Shown here: positions 16,310 through 26,066 of the stretch, piece by piece
Layout of the letters: each line of letters begins with the position of its first letter
How positions within the stretch are numbered: position 1 is the first letter of the stretch
Origin: Pseudomonas putida
GTDB lineage: Bacteria > Pseudomonadota > Gammaproteobacteria > Pseudomonadales > Pseudomonadaceae
Length of the DNA stretch: 64,000 nt
Assembly (NCBI RefSeq): GCF_028682475.1
Contig: NZ_JANHLE010000019.1
Coordinates: forward strand, 48,941-112,940
Direction of reading: 5' to 3'
Made by a program: the position numbers and the translations under genes
The notes under the pieces: generated by a model
Told to the model about the DNA's origin: nothing
Database searches by the model: none
What the model saw: only the letters and a program-made list of their open reading frames with translations

Positions 16310-17077
16310 TCAAGCCTTGCCGGAACGATCTATCGAAAACCCGGCCCACGCCTGGCTCACCGGCATCAGCTCGAGGCTGTTGATATTGATATGCGCCGGC
16401 TGGTTCATGATCCAGAAGATGGTCTCGGCAATGTCCTGCGGCTGGATTGCCTCGGCGCCTGCATAGGTCGCGTCATAACGTGCCTGGTCACCACCAAAGC
16501 GCACCAGCGAAAACTCGCTTTCACACAAGCCGGGCTCGATGTTGCTGACGCGCACACCAGTACCTTGCAGGTCGCAGCGCAGACTCAAGGAGAACTGGCC
16601 GACAAAGGCCTTGGTGCCGCCATACACATGGCTGCCCGGATACGGATAGTTACCCGCCACCGAACCGACGTTGAGAATGGTCGCACCACGACCATGGGCG
16701 ATCAGTCGTGGCAGCAACAGGCGGGTGCTGTACATCAGGCCCTTGATGTTGGTGTCGACCATGGTTTCCCAGTCATCCAGGTCGCACTTGGGCGCCGGGT
16801 CGGCGCCCAGGGCCAGGCCTGCGTTGTTGATAAGCCCGCGCAGCTTGGCGAACGACGGCGGCAGGTTGGCTATCGCTGCTTCCATGGCTTTGCGATCACG
16901 CACGTCCACCACCAGGCCGTGTACTTCGGTTTGCTTCGACAGCTCTGCACATAGCGCGTCCAGGCGCTCCTGACGGCGACCGGTCAGCACCAGCGACCAG
17001 CCTGCTTCGGCAAATCGACGGGCACAGGCTTCGCCGAAGCCGGAGGTCGCGCCAGTGATGAATACGGTGGAAGTCAT
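16310..17077 (-). CDS. Short-chain dehydrogenase/reductase (YdfG-like)
   Basis: A 255-aa classical SDR. Nucleotide motif TGATSGFGE (8-16), Arg/Arg after strand 2 (TGRRQER, 32-38) suggesting NADP preference, NNAG (84-87), catalytic Ser139, Tyr152 and Lys156 (YGGTK). The FGE after TGATSG and the C-terminal HININSLELMPVSQAWAG match the E. coli YdfG group that reduces 3-hydroxy acids such as L-allo-threonine/serine. Single gene between the isomerase and the liv locus. Confidence 0.9.
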   Translation of the reverse strand: MTSTVFITGATSGFGEACARRFAEAGWSLVLTGRRQERLDALCAELSKQTEVHGLVVDVRDRKAMEAAIANLPPSFAKLRGLINNAGLALGADPAPKCDLDDWETMVDTNIKGLMYSTRLLLPRLIAHGRGATILNVGSVAGNYPYPGSHVYGGTKAFVGQFSLSLRCDLQGTGVRVSNIEPGLCESEFSLVRFGGDQARYDATYAGAEAIQPQDIAETIFWIMNQPAHININSLELMPVSQAWAGFSIDRSGKA

Positions 17078-17751
17078 CGGTTACTCCTTGCAAGGTCGAG
17101 ATCTCGGATCAGCAGAATGCCCGCCAGTCCCCGCGCCAGCAAGCACAGATCCACTGTACAAAAAACAACCAAACGCGCCAACACCTTGATCCATATGGCC
17201 TGGAGCAAGCTTTGCTCACCTTATCCACAGGCTCTTGCACAAACTCTGGGGGCAACTCCGGGCCCAGCAGAAGCGGCTTGGCGCCTGGTTTTGCAAGTAT
17301 TTTCCTTGACCACAGGCGTGCAGTTTGACCTCAGTGCGCTACGACTTGAGGTGGTCGTAATTCCCATGATGGCCCAAGGCCTGTGAGGACGGCGCTTGCA
17401 GCGTTCTTTCCAACGCTTGCCCACAGACTTATCTACAGGCTATAGCGCGTATTTCCAGGTCGGTTGCACCGACGACAAAGGACTTGACAACGGACGCTGA
17501 AAATCTTTATTGAACACTTGATCAAAAAACAACCACATGACTGAAAGCCTTGTAATCAAAGGCGTTCAGCAAAGTGCCACCAAGTTACCCACAGCCGCCT
17601 CCACACCAATGGTGGACAACTCGAATACCCGTAAAAACATCCGCTTGTAGCGACTTTGTGTCGCGCCCCAGAGAAAGTCCTCGTAAGGTTTTCCACAAAG
17701 CTGTGGACAAAAAAAAGGCCCTGCAATGCAGGGCCTTTTTGCCAGGTCGAA
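17078..17751. other. Non-coding region between SDR gene and liv operon, rich in DnaA-box-like 9-mers
   Basis: A 674-bp stretch. One 89-codon frame (17117-17386) has no protein-like features. It contains TTATCCACA at 17221-17229 (exact E. coli DnaA box), TTGACCACA 17306, TTGCCCACA 17417, TTATCTACA 17429, TTACCCACA 17585, TTTTCCACA 17689 and, reversed, TGTGGACAA 17702. An AT-rich patch lies at 17490-17540. The terminator for livF closes the region. Possible regulatory DnaA-binding cluster or an undiscovered RNA. Confidence 0.5.
17711..17740 (-). terminator. Terminator after livF
   Basis: Stem AAGGCCCTGC-AAT-GCAGGGCCTT flanked by an A-run on one side and a T-run on the other, so it can act in both directions. 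It lies 12 bp past the livF stop. Confidence 0.88.
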
Positions 17752-18468
17752 TCAGTGCCCGCCCAGATAAGCGTTGCGCACCTCCTCGTTGACCAGCAGC
17801 TCCTGCCCGCTGCCGGTCATGCGGATCTGGCCGTTGACCATTACATAGGCGCGATCCGAGAGCTTGAGCGCATGGTTGGCGTTCTGCTCCACGAGGAAGA
17901 TGGTCATGCCGGTCTGCGCCAGTTCGCGCAGGGTGGCAAAGATCTGCTTGACCACAATCGGCGCCAGCCCCAGCGACGGTTCGTCGAGCAGCAACAGCTT
18001 GGGCCGGCTCATCAACGCGCGGGCGATGGCGAGCATTTGCTGCTCGCCACCGGACATGGTCATGGCGCGCTGATTACGCCGCTCCTTGAGCCGCGGAAAC
18101 AGCTCGAACATGCGCTGCATGTCTTCGTTGGCGAATTTGTCGCCGATGGGGATGGTGCCCATCATCAGGTTCTCTTCCACCGACATGTCCGGGAACACCC
18201 GGCGCCCCTCCGGCGACTGGGCGATACCGTTGGAGGCAATGTAGTGCGAGGACTTGTGGGTGATGTCGGTCCCGCGATAGACAATCTGCCCGCTCGCCGC
18301 CCGCGGTTGGCCGAAGATCGACATCAGTAGGGTCGATTTGCCGGCACCGTTGGAGCCGATCAGGCTCACCGTTTCGCCTTCATTGATGTGCAGCGAGACT
18401 TTTTTCAGGGCCTGGATCGGCCCGTAGAACACATCGATCTCTTTCATTTCGAGGATCGCTGAACTCAT
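17752..18468 (-). CDS. livF: Branched-chain amino-acid ABC transporter ATPase LivF
   Basis: A 238-aa ATPase for high-affinity uptake of Leu/Ile/Val, on the inner-membrane cytoplasmic side. Walker A GSNGAGKST (38-46), signature MSGGEQQ, Walker B LLLLDEPSLGLAP. The SLGLAP tag identifies LivF rather than UrtE. Its start overlaps livG by 4 bp (ATGA), so the two are translationally coupled. Last gene of the liv operon. Confidence 0.96.
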   Translation of the reverse strand: MSSAILEMKEIDVFYGPIQALKKVSLHINEGETVSLIGSNGAGKSTLLMSIFGQPRAASGQIVYRGTDITHKSSHYIASNGIAQSPEGRRVFPDMSVEENLMMGTIPIGDKFANEDMQRMFELFPRLKERRNQRAMTMSGGEQQMLAIARALMSRPKLLLLDEPSLGLAPIVVKQIFATLRELAQTGMTIFLVEQNANHALKLSDRAYVMVNGQIRMTGSGQELLVNEEVRNAYLGGH

Positions 18469-19340
18469 ACCAGTTCCTCTTCATCGGCGCCCAGATAAGC
18501 CGCAATCACCGTCGGGTTATGACGGATCTCCTGCGGTGCGCCTTCGGCGATCACGTTGCCGTGGTCCAGGACCACAATATGGTCGGAGATGCTCATGACC
18601 ATGCCCATGTCGTGCTCGATCAGCACCACGGTGATGTCGTGCTCGTCACGCAGCACGCGGATCATCTTGCTCAGCGCTTCGGTTTCCTGCGGGTTGAGGC
18701 CTGCCGCCGGTTCATCCAGGCAGATGATCTGTGGCCGGGTGCACATGGCCCGGGCAATCTCCAGGCGGCGTTGCTGACCGTAGGACAACTCGCCAGCCAG
18801 ACGGTTGGCGCAGTCGACCAGGTCGACCACTTCCAGCCAGTAGAAGGCATGGTCCAGGGCATCGCTTTCAGCCTTGCGGTACGCCTTGGTGTTGAGCACA
18901 CCCGACAGCAGGTTGCGGTTGACCCACATGTGCTGGGCCACCAGCAGGTTCTCCACCACCGACATTTCCCGGAACAGGCGAATGTTCTGGAAGGTCCGCG
19001 CCAGGCCTGCGCGGTTGACCAGGTGGGTACCGCCGAACATCTTGTAGTGCAGGCGGCTGATGAAGCGCTTGGGCGAGACGAAATCGCCGAGTTTGAAGCG
19101 CTCGCCCAGCAACTGGATCACGTTGGTGCGGGTACCGCGCATGTTCAGTTCGATCCTGCCGCCACTGGCTTTGTAAAAGCCGGTCAAGCAGTTGAACACC
19201 GTGGTCTTGCCCGCGCCGTTGGGGCCGATCAGGGCGAAGATGGAGTTGCGTTTGACCTTGAGGCTGACATCGCTGAGCGCCTTGATCCCGCCAAACTGCA
19301 TCATCAGGTTGTCGACCGAGAGAATCACGTCATCGCTCAT
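18465..19340 (-). CDS. livG: Branched-chain amino-acid ABC transporter ATPase LivG
   Basis: A 291-aa partner of LivF. Walker A GPNGAGKTT (39-47), signature LSYGQQR, Walker B IICLDEPAAGLNP. The insertion between Walker A and Q-loop (about 60-110) is normal for Pseudomonas BraF. Overlaps livM by 4 bp and livF by 4 bp. Confidence 0.96.
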   Translation of the reverse strand: MSDDVILSVDNLMMQFGGIKALSDVSLKVKRNSIFALIGPNGAGKTTVFNCLTGFYKASGGRIELNMRGTRTNVIQLLGERFKLGDFVSPKRFISRLHYKMFGGTHLVNRAGLARTFQNIRLFREMSVVENLLVAQHMWVNRNLLSGVLNTKAYRKAESDALDHAFYWLEVVDLVDCANRLAGELSYGQQRRLEIARAMCTRPQIICLDEPAAGLNPQETEALSKMIRVLRDEHDITVVLIEHDMGMVMSISDHIVVLDHGNVIAEGAPQEIRHNPTVIAAYLGADEEELV

Positions 19341-20620
19341 GGCGCTACTCCTTTACGTGGCACTACACCGGTACGGCTGATGCGAATCAGCCCGCGCGGT
19401 CGCCAGATCATCATCAACACCATGAGTACACCGAACAGCAGTACCCGGTACTCGGAGAAGCTGCGCAGCAGCTCCGGGGCCACGGTCAGGACGAACGCGG
19501 CGATCACCACACCGACGGTCGAGCCCATGCCACCGAGGACCACGATGGCGAGGATCAGCGCCGACTCGAAGAAGGTGAACGAGGACGGGTTCACAAAGCC
19601 CTGGTAGCTGGCGAAGAACACCCCGGCCAAGCCTGCGGTAGAAGCACCAATGGTGAACGCCGAGAGTTTGACCAGCACGTGGTTCAGGCCCATGGAGCGG
19701 CAGGCGATCTCGTCTTCACGCAGCGCTTCCCAGGCGCGACCGACCGGCATACGGGTCAGCCGGTGCTTGATGTACAGCACCGCCAGCACCACGAGGAACA
19801 GCACGATGTAGATGAACAGGAATTTCAGGTTGGGGTTGTAGTCGATGCCGAAGAACTCGTGGAACGGCACGCCGCCGTCCTTGGCCCGACGCCCGAACTC
19901 CAGGCCCATGAAGGTCGGCGATGGCACCGGCATACCGTTCGGACCGCCGGTGAACGACAGCCAGTTGTTGAGTATCAGCCGAATGATTTCACCGAAGCCC
20001 AAGGTCACGATCGCCAGGTAGTCACCGTGCATGCGCAGGACCGGGAAGCCCAATATGCACCCGGCCAACGCAGCGGCAAGCGCGGCCAGCGGCAACACGG
20101 TCCAGAAGCCCAGGCCCAGGTACTGGTAGCCCAGCGCCAGGCCGTAAGCACCGATGGCATAGAAGGCCACGTAGCCGAGATCGAGCAGGCCGGCCAGGCC
20201 CACCACGATGTTCAGGCCAAGCCCGAGCAGCACATAGATCAGGCCGAGGATGACTACCGTCAGCAGGTACTTGTTGGCAAAGAACGGGAAGACGATGGCG
20301 ATCACGATCAGCGCCGGAATGATCCAGCGCAGCCGCGATTTGTAGTCCGGCGCCAACACGTGCACACCGGAGCCGCTACCCTCGAAACCCTGCAGGATCG
20401 CCTGGCCCTTGGGGGTCTGCAGGAACAGGCTGAGGAGGAAACGCCCGACCATCACCCCGGCCACCAGCCAGGCCACGCGGGTCGGTTGCATGTTGAAGCT
20501 GTAGCCATCGAGCACCACACCAACGATGGGGCCGAAGACAATCAAGGAAATCAGCCCGGCGAGAATCGCGTCAATCAGGCTGCGTTTGAGATCGAATGCA
20601 GTGGATTTGGCAGCAGACAT
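19337..20620 (-). CDS. livM: Branched-chain amino-acid ABC permease LivM
   Basis: A 427-aa inner-membrane permease with about ten helices. The first ~105 residues are an extra N-terminal part seen in Pseudomonas BraE. The permease core GLNIVVGLAGLLDLGYVAFYAIGAY (about 155-180) and the cytoplasmic EAA-like loop GRAWEALREDEIACRSMGLN (about 300-320) are clear. Overlaps livG; begins 2 bp after livH ends. Confidence 0.95.
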   Translation of the reverse strand: MSAAKSTAFDLKRSLIDAILAGLISLIVFGPIVGVVLDGYSFNMQPTRVAWLVAGVMVGRFLLSLFLQTPKGQAILQGFEGSGSGVHVLAPDYKSRLRWIIPALIVIAIVFPFFANKYLLTVVILGLIYVLLGLGLNIVVGLAGLLDLGYVAFYAIGAYGLALGYQYLGLGFWTVLPLAALAAALAGCILGFPVLRMHGDYLAIVTLGFGEIIRLILNNWLSFTGGPNGMPVPSPTFMGLEFGRRAKDGGVPFHEFFGIDYNPNLKFLFIYIVLFLVVLAVLYIKHRLTRMPVGRAWEALREDEIACRSMGLNHVLVKLSAFTIGASTAGLAGVFFASYQGFVNPSSFTFFESALILAIVVLGGMGSTVGVVIAAFVLTVAPELLRSFSEYRVLLFGVLMVLMMIWRPRGLIRISRTGVVPRKGVAP

Positions 20621-20622
20621 AC

Positions 20623-21537
<915 letters not shown>

Positions 21538-21663
21538 AACGCAATCTCACGTATTTGAGATTGCACAAGCGCCGACTACGGTGAGCCCCGGATGAAGCGG
21601 CCCTCGCAGCGCAGGGTTGTGCAGATCTACGAGAAAAGACAGGTACGGCGCAGAACCGGGTAG

Positions 21664-21687
21664 CGACCCGGGCACAGGCCCGGGTCG
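21664..21687 (-). terminator. Hairpin between livK and livH
   Basis: CGACCCGGGC-ACAG-GCCCGGGTCG stem with no following T-run on the liv strand. It sits in a 160-bp gap between livK and livHMGF. Such hairpins usually stabilise the binding-protein mRNA or partly stop transcription, giving excess LivK. Confidence 0.6.
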
Positions 21688-21697
21688 GATACCGTTG

Positions 21698-22834
21698 TTA
21701 TTTTTGTTTTTCCAGTTGGTGGTACTTGCCGTCTTTATCCCACTGGTAGACCACATAGTCGGAAACAGTCAGGTCGCCCTTGCTGTCCCATTTCTTCTCG
21801 CCCATCACGGTTTGTACCGGGTTGGCCTTGAGCCACTTGGCAGCGTCTTCACCCTTGTTCGACTTGGCGCCGTTGAAGGCGGCAGCCAGGGCCTGGACCG
21901 AGGCGTAGGCGTACAGGGTGTAGCCTTCAGGTTCAGTGCCGGCCTTGCGGAACTCCTCTACCACCGCCTTGCTGTCGGGCAGCAGGCGCGGGTCGGCGCC
22001 GAAGGTCATGTACACGCCATCGACGTACTGTGCGCCACCGGCGGTGGTGACCAGTTCGTCGGTAACGATGCCGTCATCGGACATGAACTTGGCGTCTTTC
22101 AGGCCTTGCTCACGCATCTGCCGAACCAGCGGGCCGGCCTCCGGGTGCAGGCCGCCGAAGTAGACCACGTCGGCGTCGGCGGCGCGGATCTTGGTGACCA
22201 CGGCGCTGAAGTCTTTCTCGCCACGGGTCAGGCCCTCGTACAGCACGGGTTTTACCCCGCGTTTTTCAAGCTGGGCCTTGGTCGCGTCGGCCAGCCCCTG
22301 ACCGTAGGTGTCCTTGTCGTGCAGGACCACAACCTTCTTGCCCTTGAGCACGTCGACGATGTAATCGCCGGCGACGATGCCCTGCTGGTCGTCGCGTCCG
22401 CACATGCGGAACATCGCGGTCAGGCCGCGCTCGGTAACCGCTGGGTTGGTCGAGCCCGGGGTGATGGCGATGACCCCAGCCTCGTCATAAACCTCCGAGG
22501 CCGGGATGGTATTGGACGAGCAGAAGTGCCCGACCACGCCGGCAACCTTGTCCTGGTCGACCAGACGGTTGGCCACGGCAACGGCCTGCTTGGGTTCGCA
22601 GGCATCATCGCCCTTGACCAGGACGATCTTCTCGCCGTTGATCCCGCCCGCGCTGTTGATTTTATCGGCTGCCGCCTGTGCACCTTTCATGTACTGCTCG
22701 CCAAACGCTGCGTTGGCACCGGTCATCGGGCCTGCTACACCGATCTTGATGTCGGCCTGAACATACGAAGAAACACCCAGCGCCGTAGCTACGGCAAGGG
22801 CCAGAAAGCCTTTCTTGTAAAACGTCTGCGACAT
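21698..22834 (-). CDS. livK: Branched-chain amino-acid binding protein LivK/BraC
   Basis: Periplasmic binding protein, 378 aa, with a Sec signal cleaved after VQA (27|28). Mature start DIKIGVAGPMTGANAAFGEQYMKGA, then the type I periplasmic-binding fold of the BraC family. Two Cys (in ACEPKQ and MCGRDDQQG) match the conserved pair. Start 22834 has GGAG upstream. Probably the most highly expressed gene of the operon. Confidence 0.95.
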   Translation of the reverse strand: MSQTFYKKGFLALAVATALGVSSYVQADIKIGVAGPMTGANAAFGEQYMKGAQAAADKINSAGGINGEKIVLVKGDDACEPKQAVAVANRLVDQDKVAGVVGHFCSSNTIPASEVYDEAGVIAITPGSTNPAVTERGLTAMFRMCGRDDQQGIVAGDYIVDVLKGKKVVVLHDKDTYGQGLADATKAQLEKRGVKPVLYEGLTRGEKDFSAVVTKIRAADADVVYFGGLHPEAGPLVRQMREQGLKDAKFMSDDGIVTDELVTTAGGAQYVDGVYMTFGADPRLLPDSKAVVEEFRKAGTEPEGYTLYAYASVQALAAAFNGAKSNKGEDAAKWLKANPVQTVMGEKKWDSKGDLTVSDYVVYQWDKDGKYHQLEKQK

Positions 22835-22893
22835 GAGGTGGTGCTCCTTGGAATTTTTTTTGGTTGGCACTACAACTTTCAGCAATTGCTCTG

Positions 22894-22909
22894 AGCAAGG
22901 GCCGTGCCA
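22894..22909 (-). promoter_or_regulatory. Sigma-54 (RpoN) promoter for livK
   Basis: TGGCACG-N4-TTGCT on the minus strand, an exact match to the sigma-54 consensus. It lies about 60 bp upstream of the livK start, leaving a 5' leader of about 50 nt. Confidence 0.82.
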
Positions 22910-23108
22910 TTGGATTTTTATTCTGGAAAAACTCATGAAGAAGTTGCCGGGGCCTGGGCCGCGTCCTTTTTTTACTGGCTGTGCAACCGTCTGCGGCAAG
23001 CTAAGCGCCACCGCACCAGGAGAAAAAGAGCAACCACCGAGTGCCATCATTGCAACCCCGGCAAGTGTTTACGTGCAACTAGCCTGTAACAGGATGCGTA
23101 ACCGAACT

Positions 23109-23123
23109 GCACATCCTTGGTGC
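23109..23123 (-). promoter_or_regulatory. NtrC-like enhancer site for livK
   Basis: GCAC-N5-TGGTGC, the NtrC dyad pattern, about 200 bp upstream of the sigma-54 promoter, a normal enhancer distance. I see only one full site. Confidence 0.5.
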
Positions 23124-23305
23124 GCGACTGCTACAGCGGGCACCACTACAGGCTAGCCGCTGACCGCCGAAAGCGCTGCTACCTGTAGGCTGCTACCGAT
23201 GTACCCGGGGCCAGCCTGCCCACCTGCGGAAAAAGGCTGGCACAATGACGGGGTCTGTGCGTCGTTGCTGGCAATTGATGGCGCGCGCCCCTTACGGAGC
23301 CCTTT

Positions 23306-24508
23306 ATGAGCGAGAGCGCCTTCGCCGATCGCATCGTGCAGAACCTGCTCGACACGGATTTCTACAAGCTGAGCATGATGCAGGCCGTGCTGCACAACTA
23401 TCCCAATGTCGACGTCGAATGGGAGTTTCGCTGCCGCAATGGCGAAGACCTGCGCCCCTATCTGGCGCAGATACGCGAACAGATCGACGCGTTGTGTGAG
23501 TTGAGCCTGGCTAACGGCCAACTGGGCTTTCTCGAACAGATCAGCTTTATCAAGCCGGATTTCCTGCGTTTTCTCGGCCTGTTTCGCTTCAATTTACGTT
23601 ACCTGCATCTGGGCATCGAAAACGATGAGCTGTACCTGCGCATACGCGGGCCGTGGCTGCACGTCATCCTCTTCGAGGTGCCGCTGCTGGCGATCATCAG
23701 CGAAGTGCGCAACCGCCATCGCTATCCCCAGGTCAAACTCAGCGAGGCGCGCGACCAGCTCTACCGCAAGTTCGACTGGCTCAAGGCCCACGCCAGCAGC
23801 GATGAGCTGGCTGAATTGCAGGTAGCCGACTTCGGCACCCGTCGGCGCTTCTCCTACAAGGTCCAGGAAGAAGTCGTGCGGGTACTCAAGGAAGATTTCC
23901 CGGCGCGTTTCGTCGGCACCAGCAACGTGCACCTGGCCCGCAAGCTGGATATCAAACCCTTGGGGACCATGGCCCACGAATGGATCATGGCCCACCAGCA
24001 ACTGGGACCCCGCTTGATCGACAGCCAGATCGCCGCCCTCGACTGCTGGGTCCGCGAATACCGTGGCCTGCTCGGCATTGCCTTGACCGACTGCATCACC
24101 ATGGATGCGTTCCTTGGCGATTTCGACCTGTTCTTCGCCAAGCTGTTCGACGGCCTGCGCCATGACTCGGGCGACCCGGTGCAATGGGCGGAAAAGGCCA
24201 TCGCCCACTACCGCAAGCTCGGCATCGACCCGATGACCAAGACCCTGGTGTTCTCCGATGGCCTGAACCTGACCAAGTCGCTGGAGATCTTCCGTGCCCT
24301 GCGCGGGCGGATCAACGTCAGTTTCGGAATTGGTACCAACCTGACCTGTGACATTCCCGGGGTGGCACCGATGAACATCGTGCTTAAAATGACCGACTGC
24401 AATGGCCAGCCTGTCGCCAAGATTTCCGACGAGGCCGCCAAGACCCAATGCCGCGACGAAAACTTCGTCGCCTACCTGCGCCACGTCTTCAAAGTGCCCA
24501 AGGAGTAA
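23306..24508 (+). CDS. pncB: Nicotinate phosphoribosyltransferase
   Basis: A 400-aa cytoplasmic enzyme that makes nicotinate mononucleotide from nicotinate and PRPP with ATP hydrolysis, the entry step of NAD salvage. The YKLSMMQA opening (about 20-27), FGTRRR (176-181) and the His in AHEWIM (224, autophosphorylated in the family) are present. nadE starts 3 bp later, so the two form an NAD-biosynthesis operon. Confidence 0.96.
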   Translation: MSESAFADRIVQNLLDTDFYKLSMMQAVLHNYPNVDVEWEFRCRNGEDLRPYLAQIREQIDALCELSLANGQLGFLEQISFIKPDFLRFLGLFRFNLRYLHLGIENDELYLRIRGPWLHVILFEVPLLAIISEVRNRHRYPQVKLSEARDQLYRKFDWLKAHASSDELAELQVADFGTRRRFSYKVQEEVVRVLKEDFPARFVGTSNVHLARKLDIKPLGTMAHEWIMAHQQLGPRLIDSQIAALDCWVREYRGLLGIALTDCITMDAFLGDFDLFFAKLFDGLRHDSGDPVQWAEKAIAHYRKLGIDPMTKTLVFSDGLNLTKSLEIFRALRGRINVSFGIGTNLTCDIPGVAPMNIVLKMTDCNGQPVAKISDEAAKTQCRDENFVAYLRHVFKVPKE

Positions 24509-24511
24509 TTC

Positions 24512-25339
24512 ATGCAAGCCGTCCAGCGAGAGATTGCGCAAGCGCTCAAGGTCCAGCCGCCGTTCGCCGACCGCGCCGCGCTCGATGCCGAAGTGACCCG
24601 GCGCGTGGCCTTCATCAAGCAGTGCCTGAACAATGCCAGGCTGAAAACCCTGGTGCTGGGCATCAGTGGCGGTGTCGATTCGCTGACCGCTGCGCTGCTG
24701 GCGCAACGGGCGATCAATGAGCTGCGCAGTGATACCGGCGATGCGGCCTATCGCTTCATCGCCGTACGTCTGCCTTACCAGGTTCAACAGGACGAGCACG
24801 ACGCCCAGGCTTGCCTGGAAGTGATCAAGGCTGACGAAGTACACACCGTGGACATCGCCCCGGCCGTTCGCGCCCTGGCCGCCGAGGTCAAGGCGTTGGA
24901 AGGAGGCGCGCCAGCAATGGTCGACTTCGTGGTGGGCAACACCAAGGCGCGCATGCGCATGGTCGCCCAGTACACCATCGCTGGTGCGCGTCAGGGCCTG
25001 GTGATCGGGACTGATCACGCCGCCGAGGCGGTGATGGGTTTCTTTACCAAGTTTGGTGATGGTTCCTGCGACTTGGCGCCTTTGAGCGGGCTGGTGAAAA
25101 ACCAGGTACGGGCAATCGCGCGCAGCTTTGGCGCCCCGGAATCACTAGTGGAAAAAGTGCCGACTGCAGATCTGGAAGACCTGGCCCCGGGCAAGCCGGA
25201 CGAAGCCTCGCATGGCGTGACTTATGCGCAGATCGATGCCTTCCTGCACGGCGATCCGGTGAGCCAGGAAGCGTTCGACATCATCAGTGGCACTTACCGC
25301 AAGACCCAGCACAAGCGCGAGATGCCGTTCGCGCCCTGA
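24512..25339 (+). CDS. nadE: NH3-dependent NAD synthetase
   Basis: A 275-aa enzyme that amidates deamido-NAD to NAD. The ATP-pyrophosphatase P-loop GISGGVDS lies at 50-57. There is no glutaminase domain, so ammonia is the expected nitrogen donor, as in E. coli NadE. The NTKARMRMVAQYTIAG helix and GTDHAAEAVMGFFTKFGDG are family features. Confidence 0.96.
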   Translation: MQAVQREIAQALKVQPPFADRAALDAEVTRRVAFIKQCLNNARLKTLVLGISGGVDSLTAALLAQRAINELRSDTGDAAYRFIAVRLPYQVQQDEHDAQACLEVIKADEVHTVDIAPAVRALAAEVKALEGGAPAMVDFVVGNTKARMRMVAQYTIAGARQGLVIGTDHAAEAVMGFFTKFGDGSCDLAPLSGLVKNQVRAIARSFGAPESLVEKVPTADLEDLAPGKPDEASHGVTYAQIDAFLHGDPVSQEAFDIISGTYRKTQHKREMPFAP

Positions 25340-25344
25340 AATGC

Positions 25345-25410
25345 ATCGCGGGGCAAGCCCGCTCCCACCGGCTCTACATCAACCCGGTGGGAGCGGGCTT
25401 GCCCCGCGAT
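25345..25410. repeat. REPIN, family A, between convergent nadE and azu
   Basis: Inverted REP pair with exact core arms, filling most of the gap between convergent nadE and azu. Confidence 0.93.
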
Positions 25411-25424
25411 TTACCGCCAACGCC

Positions 25425-25871
25425 TTACTTCAGCGTAACAGTGCCTTTCATCATCGAGATGTGGCCTGGGAACGAGCAGAAGAAGCCGTACTTCTCGTTC
25501 GCATCAAGCTTGGACACATCGAAGGTCACCGAAGCGGTTTCCTTGGCGCCGATCACTTTGGTGTGAGCAATCACGCGCGCATCGCCTTCCTTCAGGTAGT
25601 CCTTGTCGATACCTGCGCTCAGACCGTCAGTCGCGATCGGCTGCATGTCAGCTTCTTTGCTGATTACCAGGTTGTGGCCCATGACGTTCTTCGGCAAGGA
25701 ACCGGAGTGAGTCAGTTCAACGGTGAAAGTCTTGCAGCTCTTGTCGATTTCGATGGCCTTGGTGTTGAAGGACATCTGGTCGGTGGAGTCGACAGTAACC
25801 TTGCACTCGGCGGCAAAAACCTGAGTGCTGGCGAGGGTCAGCAAGGATACGGCTACAACTTTGGCAAACAT
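25425..25871 (-). CDS. azu: Azurin
   Basis: Periplasmic type-1 blue copper protein, 148 aa. Sec signal to residue 20 (VFA|AEC). Copper ligands are His66 (with Gly65 axial carbonyl), Cys132, His137 and Met141, and the disulfide pair is Cys23-Cys46. It shuttles electrons from cytochrome bc1/c551 to nitrite reductase or oxidases under low oxygen. An Anr-type box lies upstream; AAGGAG precedes the start. Confidence 0.97.
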   Translation of the reverse strand: MFAKVVAVSLLTLASTQVFAAECKVTVDSTDQMSFNTKAIEIDKSCKTFTVELTHSGSLPKNVMGHNLVISKEADMQPIATDGLSAGIDKDYLKEGDARVIAHTKVIGAKETASVTFDVSKLDANEKYGFFCSFPGHISMMKGTVTLK

Positions 25872-25934
25872 CGTGAATCTCCTTGGCAGGGTTTTGATCA
25901 GTTTGCAGACTGCCTGAATCCCTTCAGCCGTTCC

Positions 25935-25948
25935 CTGATATGCATCAA
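25935..25948 (-). promoter_or_regulatory. Anr/Fnr-type box upstream of azu
   Basis: CTGAT-N4-ATCAA matches nine of ten fixed positions of TTGAT-N4-ATCAA. Its centre is 70 bp upstream of the azurin start, so a transcription start near 25900 would put it at -41.5. Azurin is known to be Anr-controlled in P. aeruginosa. Confidence 0.65.
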
Positions 25949-26066
25949 GGGGCTGGCCAAAGGCCAGGTAGTAGTATTGTTCTATCGATTGTATACAGCC
26001 AATCTAAGTGCACATCATGCGCCATTAATGGACGATGAGACAACCTCTCATTCAGGAGCACAAAAC

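Larger units (their letters stand above)
22835..23305. other. Intergenic region between divergent livK and pncB
   Basis: Holds the sigma-54 promoter for livK, an NtrC-like upstream site at 23109-23123, and an inverted CTACAG/CTGTAG pair near 23148-23190 whose role I cannot tell. No protein-coding frame looks real here. The pncB promoter should lie near 23200-23290, though I see no strong match. Confidence 0.55.

Noticed and set aside
17117..17386. 89-codon frame in the region before livF
   Set aside because: No ribosome site, no family resemblance, and it runs across DnaA-box-like sites.
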